A stretch of 64,000 nt of DNA from Myxococcota bacterium (GTDB taxonomy: Bacteria > Myxococcota_A > Polyangia > Polyangiales > Polyangiaceae), in the NCBI GenBank assembly GCA_963169915.1, contig CAUJEM010000067.1:28423-92422 (forward strand). Reading direction: 5' to 3'. Made by a program: the position numbers and the translations under genes. Position 1 is the first letter of the stretch; every line of letters starts with the position of its first letter. Below, piece by piece: positions 1 through 7,751 of this stretch. Below the pieces are notes generated by a model. That model was not told where the DNA came from. It did no database searches and was given only the letters and a program-made list of their open reading frames with translations.

Positions 1-1212
1 GGCGGGCTCGACGCACTGCTGCGTCGTGGGCTGACAGACCTGGCCTCCGGTGCAGAGGTCCGTGTTGGCGCCGCAAGAGCACTGCTGGCAGACCCCGTCG
101 TGGCACTGGTAGCCGGCGTCGCAGGTCACACCTTGGCAGCGATCCACGCAGTTGCCGTTGAAGCACGTGAGCCCGTGCGGGCAGGTGACGTCGTCGCAGG
201 CGCCCTTGCACACGCCGCGGACGCAGACCTTGCCGTCGTCGCAGGTGACGCCGTCGCAGGCGGGGTCCACACACAGCCCCGCTTGGTTGCACGTCAGACC
301 GGGAGCGCAAGCAAACTCACCATCGCCGCAGGGCGGCTGGCAGCGCCCCTGGTAACAGACCTTGTCGCTGGGGCACAGGTCATCCCCCTCATCCGTCTCG
401 CCGTCGCAGTCGTCATCGAAGCCGTTACAGGCCTCCGGCTGCGCCGGAAACTGCGGCTCACACACGAGCGCACCGTTACGACACTGTGTCACCCCTTCGG
501 CGCACCGTCCGTGAGCGCCGCTCACCGCGCACGCGGCGCCGCCGCCGGTGCAGGTGATGCCCTCGACGCGCGTCAGCAAGTCTTCGAAGTCGTTGTCCCC
601 GCCCGCGAACAGATCTTCCCAGCCAAAATAGAAGGCGCTGGGGAACACCTTGCTGTCCATGATGAGCAGGTGGATGAACGGGTTGGGGCTGGTGTTGTCG
701 TCGTTGTACGCCTTCTCGGAGTAGAAGACGTAGCCGAGCGTCGGGTTCGAGCCGGTGTCGCTCAGCGGAAAGGCCACGCAATTGCCCGCGGCGCCCTCCG
801 TGGTGGCTTGGAAGAAGCCGATCTCCCCGCCCGCCCAGCGTGGGTCACTGGCGATGTCGAGCTGGCGGACCGTCCCGACGCCGTCCGAGCACGTCAGAAA
901 TTCGTAGAGCTCGCTCTTCTTCGGCTTGGAGCCCGTGACGTTGTACCAGCCGAAGGAGTTGTTCTGCCCCGCGCCGCGCCCGATCACCGTGAACGTCAAC
1001 GTGCACCCCGGCTTGAACCGCTCCGGGGTGGTGGCAGCGTCCGTCAGCGGATCGATGGACTCTGGCTGACCGCCGTAGCTCTGCGCGCGGAGGAAGTTCC
1101 GCAGCGCGTTGCCTTGGGGGATGACCGTCCCATCGGGCTGTGAGAGCGCCGCAGCCGGCGCAGCCACCGCCATCAAAGAGAGCGCGAGCGCTGAAGCGAA
1201 GAGGTGCCGCAT
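1..1212 (-). CDS. Secreted Cys-rich protein with DUF4114-like and MopE-like segments (3' end outside window)
   Basis: The ATG is at 1212 and the frame is open to the window edge (404 codons seen, no stop), so the C-terminus is missing. Residues 1-23 form a Sec signal peptide ending Ala-Ala-Ala. Residues about 140-210 contain the GWEDLFAGGDNDFEDLL pattern typical of DUF4114 domains of secreted proteins. Residues 260-274 read CNGFDDDCDGETDEG, the MopE/myxobacterial metal-binding repeat. The rest is a run of short Cys-rich modules of the form C-x-G-V-T-C-x(5-7)-C. I infer an extracellular or surface-anchored protein; many such proteins end in a MYXO-CTERM anchor, which cannot be seen here. No enzymatic domain is visible. 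Confidence 0.85.
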   Translation of the reverse strand, partial: MRHLFASALALSLMAVAAPAAALSQPDGTVIPQGNALRNFLRAQSYGGQPESIDPLTDAATTPERFKPGCTLTFTVIGRGAGQNNSFGWYNVTGSKPKKSELYEFLTCSDGVGTVRQLDIASDPRWAGGEIGFFQATTEGAAGNCVAFPLSDTGSNPTLGYVFYSEKAYNDDNTSPNPFIHLLIMDSKVFPSAFYFGWEDLFAGGDNDFEDLLTRVEGITCTGGGAACAVSGAHGRCAEGVTQCRNGALVCEPQFPAQPEACNGFDDDCDGETDEGDDLCPSDKVCYQGRCQPPCGDGEFACAPGLTCNQAGLCVDPACDGVTCDDGKVCVRGVCKGACDDVTCPHGLTCFNGNCVDRCQGVTCDAGYQCHDGVCQQCSCGANTDLCTGGQVCQPTTQQCVEPA

Positions 1213-1289
1213 TGGGGAAGGATGCGCGGGAATGGCGCCCCTGACAACCCTCGCCGAGGGGCCGGCGCAGGCCAGGGGGGGCCGGCGGC

Positions 1290-3476
1290 TCAGCTCCGCC
1301 GCTTGGCGGCAGCCAGGGACTGCGAGGAGCCCGTGCGGCGCAGGGCGCCGCTGCTGCGCCGCCCCGACCCGGGCGCGGTGGAGGGCGGGCGCGGCGCGGC
1401 CGGAACCGAGGTGGAGCTGCGCCGCCCCGGAACGATCGTGCGGGCGCGAAACACCTCGCCGTCCACGAGGATCTCGATGCCCAGCCCCCTGGCTCGCCGA
1501 GCCACGGCGTCCAAGTCCATCCCCGGAACGAGCAGCAGGCCGCCCGCGGGCGAGGGATCGATGAACAGGTCCATCGTCTGCTTGCGCGTGCTGAGCAGCC
1601 CGCGGATCTCCGGATCGTCCACCCAGAGGAAGCCTCCGGTGGCGACGTACTCCGCCCGGCCCAGCACCGCTCCGGTCTGCGTCAGCAGGCGCTGCACCGG
1701 CTCCGGCAAGGGCGCCAGCGCCTCGAGGTGCCCGCGGATGGCCGAGGTCTCCAGCCCCGCTGCGAGCGCCAGCGCGATGGCCTGCGGCGTCACGTCCAGC
1801 TGAAGCACGTCATCCACCACGCCGAACTCGGTGAAGGGGGCGCAGGCCAGGACATGCCCTACCTGCGAGCCTCCTCCCACCCGCAGCACGGCGCTCTCCG
1901 TGAACATGCCCGGGGGCACGATGCTGCTGAGGGGCTGCTCCCTCAAGAACGCCCGCCCACGTGGCGTGAGGCGCACCGTGGGGCCGCTGAACTCTACGTC
2001 GATGGGCTCCGGCTCCCCGACGTCCACGAGGCCGAGCTGGTGCAGGCTGTCGAGCGTCATGCGCTCGGCCACCTGCAGGGGCGTGGACGCCTCCACCCCG
2101 GCGCGGCTGGCCCAGCGCTCCAGCAGCCGGCCCAGGCCAGGCGTGCGGCTATCGGTGGTGACGTAGACGGCGACGGCCTCCCAGGGCGCCCACTGGCCGT
2201 CACCGAGCTCCCGCAGCGCGTCCACCACCATCTCCCGGATCGGGCCGATGGGGCTCGCCTCGCGCGCCTCCGCCGGGACGCGCAGCAGCTCCCCGTCCGG
2301 CCGCGCCTCGTCCCAGGCCCCACCGCGGCGCCAGGCGAGAAAGAGCGCGCGCCCCAGCTCCGTGAGCGTGAGCGCGCCCGGCGACGCCGTCACCAGATCC
2401 GCCGAAGGATCCCAGAGCCCCACCGCCCGGCTCAGGGCCGCGATCATGGCGACGGTCTCGGGGTCGCGCCCGAAGCGCGTGGACAAGCGCCCCAAGAGGC
2501 TCTTGGAGGTCCCCACGTCCGGGCGGATCTCCACGCCAGGATCTCGCGTGGACATGGCGAGCGCCAAGGCCAAGGGGGCCGGATCCCTCGCGAAGCGCGC
2601 GCGTCGTGGCGCGTGGTCCGCGCCGAGTACTCGGCTGTGGACCTCTCGCCGCTGCGCCTCGCGATCCGCTCGGCGCACCGCGCCGACGGCCGCCGCGACC
2701 TCCGTAGGGATGATGTGGCGGTTGGGGTGGACCGGGACGAGGAAGCCTCGGCGCTCCAGCGCGAACCCGATGCCTCGACGCGAGGGCGTGGCTCCAGCCG
2801 CGCCCCGCAGGCGCAGCGGCTCGCGCTCGAGCTCGAGCAGCTCCTCCGTGTCCACCTCTCCCCCGCCCTTCTCGATGGCCCTGAGCAGCTTCCGCTCCGC
2901 GGGCGCGAGCGCGTCGAGATCGGCCTTCAGCCGCGCCTCGTCCATGAGCGCCTCCCACGCCGGCTCCAAGGAAAGGCTGAGCGGTGGCGTTGCCGGCCGG
3001 CCGAGGTACTGGGTCGCGATGCTCGTGCCGACGTCCTGGCTGGCCTCGGCGAGCAGCGCCCGCACCCCTCGCGGGTCGTCCCCCTCCCACGGCCGCAGGA
3101 CGAGCAGGAAGGCGATGGGGAGCACCAGCTCCACGCCGCGCTGGCGCTGCCGCGCGAAGACGAGGCCGCGCTCCATGAGGGGCTCCGCCGTGGTGGGCAG
3201 CGCAGGCAGGTCGAGCACGCCGTTCGCCTCCGCGATGCGATAGAGCAGCTCCCGCGACGGGCCCTCCAGGAGCGCGGGGTTGCGAAGCTCGGGCGAGAGC
3301 ACCAGCACGCGGGCCACCTGCGCCGGTGGATCGATGCGCTTCTGCGGATCGATGGCGATGCCGAGACGCTGGACGAGCTGCTCCAGCCCGCGCTCCGGCA
3401 AGTGGCGCAGCAGCTCCTCGAGTCGAGGAGCGCCGGAGCGTTGAGCCTCAGGGGCGCGACTGCGGGGGGTCTTCAT
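1290..3476 (-). CDS. Helicase-associated (Helicase_C_3-like) domain protein
   Basis: A 728-residue cytoplasmic protein without signal peptide. Residues about 535-660 resemble the Helicase_C_3/XPB-like accessory domain known mainly from actinobacterial 'helicase-associated domain' proteins: a beta-rich start (HVLACAPFTEFGVVD), a helical DVTPQAIALALAAGL segment, then a WVDDPEIRGLLSTRK stretch. No Walker A/B helicase core is visible, so this is not itself a helicase motor. The N-terminal 500 residues are mostly helical and Arg/Leu-rich. I chose the ATG at 3476 (MKTPRSRAP); a GTG at 3527 in the same frame would add 17 residues. It is divergent from the HD hydrolase at 3614. Function unknown; a role in DNA repair or regulation is only a guess. 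Confidence 0.75.
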   Translation of the reverse strand: MKTPRSRAPEAQRSGAPRLEELLRHLPERGLEQLVQRLGIAIDPQKRIDPPAQVARVLVLSPELRNPALLEGPSRELLYRIAEANGVLDLPALPTTAEPLMERGLVFARQRQRGVELVLPIAFLLVLRPWEGDDPRGVRALLAEASQDVGTSIATQYLGRPATPPLSLSLEPAWEALMDEARLKADLDALAPAERKLLRAIEKGGGEVDTEELLELEREPLRLRGAAGATPSRRGIGFALERRGFLVPVHPNRHIIPTEVAAAVGAVRRADREAQRREVHSRVLGADHAPRRARFARDPAPLALALAMSTRDPGVEIRPDVGTSKSLLGRLSTRFGRDPETVAMIAALSRAVGLWDPSADLVTASPGALTLTELGRALFLAWRRGGAWDEARPDGELLRVPAEAREASPIGPIREMVVDALRELGDGQWAPWEAVAVYVTTDSRTPGLGRLLERWASRAGVEASTPLQVAERMTLDSLHQLGLVDVGEPEPIDVEFSGPTVRLTPRGRAFLREQPLSSIVPPGMFTESAVLRVGGGSQVGHVLACAPFTEFGVVDDVLQLDVTPQAIALALAAGLETSAIRGHLEALAPLPEPVQRLLTQTGAVLGRAEYVATGGFLWVDDPEIRGLLSTRKQTMDLFIDPSPAGGLLLVPGMDLDAVARRARGLGIEILVDGEVFRARTIVPGRRSSTSVPAAPRPPSTAPGSGRRSSGALRRTGSSQSLAAAKRRS

Positions 3477-3613
3477 GGGCGACGCTGTGAGGGCCTGAGC
3501 AACCCTGCCAAGCTTCAACCAGGACACGGATCGCGGCGCCTGTCTACTAGACTTTTCATTGTTTCTGCGCCGCCCAGCCTGGCGGCGCGCTAGGCTTCGC
3601 GCCGGGTACCCCC

Positions 3614-4906
3614 ATGATCCTACGTGATCCCGTTCATGGCCTCGTGGCCTTCGAGTCGGCGGAGGAGGCCGTCGTCCCGCAGCTCCTCGAGGCTCCTGAG
3701 GTGCAGCGGCTCCGGCGGGTCCGACAGCTAGGGCTCACCTTTCTGGCGTACCCAGGCGCCGATCACACCCGCTTCTCCCACGCCGTCGGCGCGGCCCACG
3801 TGATGACGCGACTGCTCGCGCGCCTCCGGCGCGTCCAGGAGGATCTGCCGCTCGCGCAGCGCCTCGGCCCGGAGCGGGGGCGAGAGGCGCTGGTGGCCGC
3901 CCTCCTGCACGACGTGGGGCATGGTCCGTTCTCCCACCTGTTCGAGGACGCCCTCGAGGCCAGCCCCACGCACGAGGAGTGGACGCGCCGGATCCTGCTG
4001 GACGAGGGCACGGAGCTCGGGCGCACGCTGGCGACGATCGACGCGCGCTTGCCCGCCACCGTGGCCGAGCTCGTCCAAGGGCGTCACCCGCTGCCCTACC
4101 TCGGACGCACCGTCAGCGGCACCTTCGACGTGGATCGCTGCGACTACCTGCTGCGCGACGCCTACTTCACGGGGGTGGGCTACGGCAGCTTCGACCTCGA
4201 CTGGCTGCTGCGCAGCTTTCGCTTCACCCCTGCCAGCAGCGCCGAGGGCCCCGCCAGCCTGGCCATCGACGGCGCCAAGGGGCTGCCGGCCATCGAGTCC
4301 TTCATCTTGGCGCGCCTCTTCATGTTTCAGCAGGTCTACTTCCACAAGGCCAGCCGCGCCGCCGAGGTGATGGTGCGACAGATCTTGAGGCGGCTGCGCA
4401 GGCTCTCCCTCGACGGCGTGAGGCTGCCAGCGGTCCCCGCGGCCCTCGTCAGGCTCTGCCGTACCGGCGACTGCTCGCTGGGGGAGTACCTGGAGCTCGA
4501 CGACAGCGTGCTGTGGAACACCTTCTCGCTCCTCCAGGGCAGCGACGACGCCCTCCTCGCGGATCTCTGCAGACGCCTGGTGCGGCGCCAGTTGTTCAAG
4601 ACCTGGGAGCTGCACGACGGCGCGCTCAGCGAGGCCGGGCGCGCGCACGCCCTGGAGGTCGCGCGGGAGGTGGCGCGCGCCGGTGGATTGGACCCGGATC
4701 TGTACGTGGCGCTCGACGCGGCCAGCGACGTCCCGTTCGATGACGCGAGAGATCCACTCGGGGTCGTCTTCGCCAAAGGGGCGCCACGCAAGCCGGGCGA
4801 CGTGTCGTTCTTGCTGGGGCGCCTGCGGGGGCAGCGGATGGAGCGGGTGAGGATCATCGTGGCCGCGGAGCTGCGTGACCAATTCGTGCGAGCCATCTCT
4901 GCATGA
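3614..4906 (+). CDS. HD-domain phosphohydrolase (dGTPase-like, COG1078 type)
   Basis: A 430-residue protein of the HD superfamily. The metal site is visible as H-T-R-F-S-H near residue 50, the HD doublet in LLHDVGHGPFSH (about 97-108) and DVDRCDYLLRDAYFTGV (about 172-187), the last being a hallmark of the COG1078 family related to dNTP triphosphohydrolases. Length and N-terminus (ILRDPVHGLVAF) are typical. The substrate is probably a nucleotide or deoxynucleotide triphosphate, but family members vary. The next gene starts inside its stop codon (ATGA), so the two are probably co-translated, although that partner is an envelope protein with no obvious link to nucleotide metabolism. Confidence 0.9.
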   Translation: MILRDPVHGLVAFESAEEAVVPQLLEAPEVQRLRRVRQLGLTFLAYPGADHTRFSHAVGAAHVMTRLLARLRRVQEDLPLAQRLGPERGREALVAALLHDVGHGPFSHLFEDALEASPTHEEWTRRILLDEGTELGRTLATIDARLPATVAELVQGRHPLPYLGRTVSGTFDVDRCDYLLRDAYFTGVGYGSFDLDWLLRSFRFTPASSAEGPASLAIDGAKGLPAIESFILARLFMFQQVYFHKASRAAEVMVRQILRRLRRLSLDGVRLPAVPAALVRLCRTGDCSLGEYLELDDSVLWNTFSLLQGSDDALLADLCRRLVRRQLFKTWELHDGALSEAGRAHALEVAREVARAGGLDPDLYVALDAASDVPFDDARDPLGVVFAKGAPRKPGDVSFLLGRLRGQRMERVRIIVAAELRDQFVRAISA

Positions 4907-5535
4907 GGCGCGCTCCCCGGGTGGTGACGCTCTCGCTCGGGCTCCTCTGCGCGGCGCCTCGGGCCCTCGCGGAGCCCGCTCCGAGCTCGGACGGCGTGTA
5001 TGGCCGCTTCGACGGCGATCTCACCCTGAGCGCCGGCCTCGGCGCGGAGCTCGAGGCGGCTGGAGCGCGCGCCGCCCTGCGCCTCTCCGCCTTCACCTTC
5101 CACACGGCGGGGCTCACGCTCCTCTACGCCGAGGGCTTCGGCGCGGGTGAGCTCGAGCGGCGCGTGGGGCTCGGCGTGGAGCTGCGCCCGTCCTTCTTGC
5201 CGCGCTGGTCGCTCGACTGGCAGCAGGGCCCCGCGCTGGCGGATCTCGTGCTCGACTCGGTGGGCCTCGGCGTCGCGGCCTGGTGGGGTCACGGGACGTC
5301 GCCGGGGGGCAAGCCGCCACGCGGCCTCGAGCTCTCGCTGGGGGCTGGGGTGCCGCTCGCCGGGAGCGTGGACGGCCCTTGGCTCGAAGCGCGCGGCTCC
5401 TTGCGCTGGAGCGACCCGGGGCGAGGCCCGAGCGCGCCGGTGCCTGGCGCCCTGCTCGTGGTCGGCTGGACGCTGTCGCGCGTCTCGCCGTGGGCAGCCG
5501 CCGCCGCAGCGAGCGGCCGCAGCGCAGCGGAGTAG
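4903..5535 (+). CDS. Predicted outer-membrane or periplasmic beta-rich protein
   Basis: A 210-residue protein with a Sec signal peptide (residues 1-23, cut after ALA). The mature part consists of alternating short amphipathic strands (GRFDGDLTLSAGLGAELEA, AALRLSAFTFHTAGLTLLYAEGF, LGVELRPSF, SLDWQQGP) separated by Gly/Pro turns, and resembles a small beta-barrel such as the myxobacterial outer-membrane-protein-like families. The start ATG overlaps the stop of the HD hydrolase by 4 nt. I do not recognise a family; barrel topology is inferred from pattern only. Confidence 0.75.
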   Translation: MRRAPRVVTLSLGLLCAAPRALAEPAPSSDGVYGRFDGDLTLSAGLGAELEAAGARAALRLSAFTFHTAGLTLLYAEGFGAGELERRVGLGVELRPSFLPRWSLDWQQGPALADLVLDSVGLGVAAWWGHGTSPGGKPPRGLELSLGAGVPLAGSVDGPWLEARGSLRWSDPGRGPSAPVPGALLVVGWTLSRVSPWAAAAAASGRSAAE

Positions 5536-5599
5536 CCACGCTGACGACGCAGGGGCCCTGGGCCTCGCCCCCTCCGACCTGGTGCTATGCTCCGCGGCC

Positions 5600-6652
5600 G
5601 TGAGACGACTTTGTCATCCGTGGTCGAGGTGGGGCGGCGTCGCGCTGCTGGCGGCCGGCGTGGCGCTCCTAGCAGGCTGCCGGACGCGTCAAGATCGCGG
5701 CCCGGTGTACGGGCAGGCTCCCCCACCCTATCCGCAGGGCCAGTACCCACAAGGCCAGTACCCGCAGGGCCAGTACCCGCAGCCCACCACGCCAGGGACG
5801 CCGCCGCCTCCCGCGCCAGTGCCCCCCGTCACCGACCAGCCGCCAGTGACCCAAGACCCCATCAACCAGCTGGAGCTCGGCTTTCTCCGCGGACGCGCCC
5901 AGGCGCTGCTCACGGAGCTGGTAGCGGCGCTCCCCGGAGCCCAGCAGCAGCGCGTCACCGGCATCCCGCTGGTCGTCGACGACACCGTCGGCGAGGTGAA
6001 CGCCTTCGCCGCCTGCACCAAGACCGGCAAGGCGGCCATGGCCATCAGCGATGGGCTGCTCGAGGTCATGGCCACGCTCGCGCAGACGGAGGCCACCGAC
6101 CAGCTGTTCGGGACACGTCTGACGGACGCCTACATCGCGCTGCTCGCGCAGCACCAGCGCCCCGGCGCCCCCATCGTCCGCCCCGCCGCGGGCTTCTTCA
6201 ACCCCGCGCAGCAAGTGGACGCGCGCAAGGTCACCCGGCAGCACCAGCTCTTCGACGAGGAGGCGGGCTTCGTGCTGGGGCACGAGCTGGCGCATCACTA
6301 CTTGGGGCATCTGCCTTGCACCGCGGGCAACACCATCGGGCTCGGGGAGATCGGCGCGCTCTTGTCCCAGGCCGTGCCGCTCTTCAACCAACCCAATGAG
6401 ATCGCCGCGGACGTGGGCGGGGTGAACAACCTGCTCGCCACGGGGGCGCGGCGCGCGGACTACCACCTCACGGAGGGCGGCGGGCTGCTCACGATGCGCT
6501 TCTTCGGCGGGCTAGACCAGCTCACGCCGGCCACCATCCTGTTCGGCTTCGAGCGGAGCCATCCCCCTCCCGCGCTACGCACCCCCATCATCCAGCAGAC
6601 CGCGAACACCTGGCGCCTGACCGGCGGGCGCTCGGGCACGCTCGGCTTCTAG
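5600..6652 (+). CDS. M48-like metallopeptidase lipoprotein with YPQGQ repeats
   Basis: A 350-residue lipoprotein. The start is a GTG at 5600, which gives a signal peptide ending in the lipobox LLAGC (Cys near residue 27); longer in-frame extensions read through the upstream gene and lack sense. A low-complexity linker of YPQGQ repeats and Pro-rich sequence follows. The core holds the zinc motif HELAHHYLGH and a downstream NEIAADVGGV that matches the third-ligand ExxAD element of M48-type peptidases. Predicted to be anchored on the outer or inner membrane and to act in the periplasm. It ends 8 nt before the SctU gene; whether they work together is unknown. Confidence 0.85.
   Translation: MRRLCHPWSRWGGVALLAAGVALLAGCRTRQDRGPVYGQAPPPYPQGQYPQGQYPQGQYPQPTTPGTPPPPAPVPPVTDQPPVTQDPINQLELGFLRGRAQALLTELVAALPGAQQQRVTGIPLVVDDTVGEVNAFAACTKTGKAAMAISDGLLEVMATLAQTEATDQLFGTRLTDAYIALLAQHQRPGAPIVRPAAGFFNPAQQVDARKVTRQHQLFDEEAGFVLGHELAHHYLGHLPCTAGNTIGLGEIGALLSQAVPLFNQPNEIAADVGGVNNLLATGARRADYHLTEGGGLLTMRFFGGLDQLTPATILFGFERSHPPPALRTPIIQQTANTWRLTGGRSGTLGF
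5729..5782 (+). repeat. 15-bp tandem repeat encoding YPQGQ
   Basis: Three and a half copies of a 15-bp unit (5729-5743, 5744-5758, 5759-5773, partial to 5782) encode the Tyr-Pro-Gln-Gly-Gln linker of the M48-like lipoprotein. One copy uses CCA/CAA where the others use CCG/CAG. It could vary in copy number by slippage. Confidence 0.9.
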
Positions 6653-6660
6653 CCTCCGGC

Positions 6661-7725
6661 ATGAGCGACAAGACCGAAGCGGCCACGCCCCGGCGCCTGC
6701 GCCGCGCGCGGGAGCAAGGCGACACGCCCGCCTCACAGGCGCTCACTCGCGCCGTGGGCTTCGTGGCGGCGCTGACGGTGGTGCCCGCGGCGCTCGGCGC
6801 CCTCGTCACGACGAGCGCGGCCCGCCTCGTCGCGGTGCTCGAGCTGCGCGCCGGCGCGGCATCCCCCTGGGAGCTCACGCGTGACGTGCTCGTGCTCAGC
6901 CTGCCGCTGCTCGGCGTGGTGAGCCTGGCCAGCCTGGCCGCCGGCGTGGTCCAGAGCGGCGGCGTGGTCAGCTTCAAGAAGCTTGCTCCGGACCTCCAGC
7001 GGCTCAACGTCGTGTCCGGCCTGCGGCAGCTCTGGTCTACGCAACGCGCCTCCGCGGTGCTGCGGGCGCTCATCACGGCGAGCGTCGTGGCCTGGGCCGC
7101 CTTCGACCTCGTCCGAGCTCAGGCTCCGTCGCTGGTCAGCAGCCCTGGAGCGTGGGACGGCGCGTGGACGGTAGCCGCCCACACCTCGCGGCGGCTCGGC
7201 TGGACGACGGCGCTGGTCGGGCTGGCGCTCGGCTTCGTCGATCTCGGGCTGAGCCTTCGCGCCTGGCTCGAGCGCAACAAAATGACGAAGGACGAGGTCA
7301 AGCGGGAGCACAAGGAGTCCGAAGGGGACCCCGAGCTGCGCAGCGCCCGGCAGCGCGCTCACCAAGAAGTGCTGGCCAGCGCGAGCATCGCCAAGGTCCG
7401 CGAAGCCACGGTCCTCATCGTGAACCCCACCCACCTCTGCACCGCCCTACGGTATGACGCCGGCGACGAGGCGAGCGCGCCGCGCGTGCTCGCCCACGGT
7501 GAAGGGGAGCTGGCGCGCCGTATGTTGGAGGCCGCCCACCACTGGAACGTGCCGGTCGTGCGCGACGTGCCGCTCGCCCGCGCCTTGCAAGAGCTCCAGC
7601 TCGACGAGGAGATCCCCGAGGCGCTCTACGAAGCCGTGGCTGCCGTGCTGCGCGAGCTGTGGGAGGCCGAGCAGCCCGCGGCCGAGCAGCCCGCGGCCGA
7701 GCCGCGCGGCGGCGACCACGGCTAG
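6661..7725 (+). CDS. sctU: Type III secretion export-apparatus switch protein SctU (YscU/FlhB family)
   Basis: A 354-residue FlhB/YscU-family protein. The N-terminus SDKTEAATPRRLRRAREQGD is the family signature, followed by about four membrane segments up to residue 205 and then the cytoplasmic linker (NKMTKDEVKREHKESEGDP). The autocleavage motif N255-P256-T257-H258 is intact, so the self-processing that switches export specificity should be possible. The C-terminal subdomain (VARALQ-like region, ending Gln/Glu/Ala-rich) is complete. In T3SS and flagella this protein sits beside SctR, S, T and V in the inner-membrane export gate. None of those genes is present in this window, so the gene is isolated here. 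Its stop lies 26 nt before a convergent gene. Confidence 0.9.
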   Translation: MSDKTEAATPRRLRRAREQGDTPASQALTRAVGFVAALTVVPAALGALVTTSAARLVAVLELRAGAASPWELTRDVLVLSLPLLGVVSLASLAAGVVQSGGVVSFKKLAPDLQRLNVVSGLRQLWSTQRASAVLRALITASVVAWAAFDLVRAQAPSLVSSPGAWDGAWTVAAHTSRRLGWTTALVGLALGFVDLGLSLRAWLERNKMTKDEVKREHKESEGDPELRSARQRAHQEVLASASIAKVREATVLIVNPTHLCTALRYDAGDEASAPRVLAHGEGELARRMLEAAHHWNVPVVRDVPLARALQELQLDEEIPEALYEAVAAVLRELWEAEQPAAEQPAAEPRGGDHG

Positions 7726-7751
7726 CCCTCGAGCGCGCGCCGACGGCGCGC

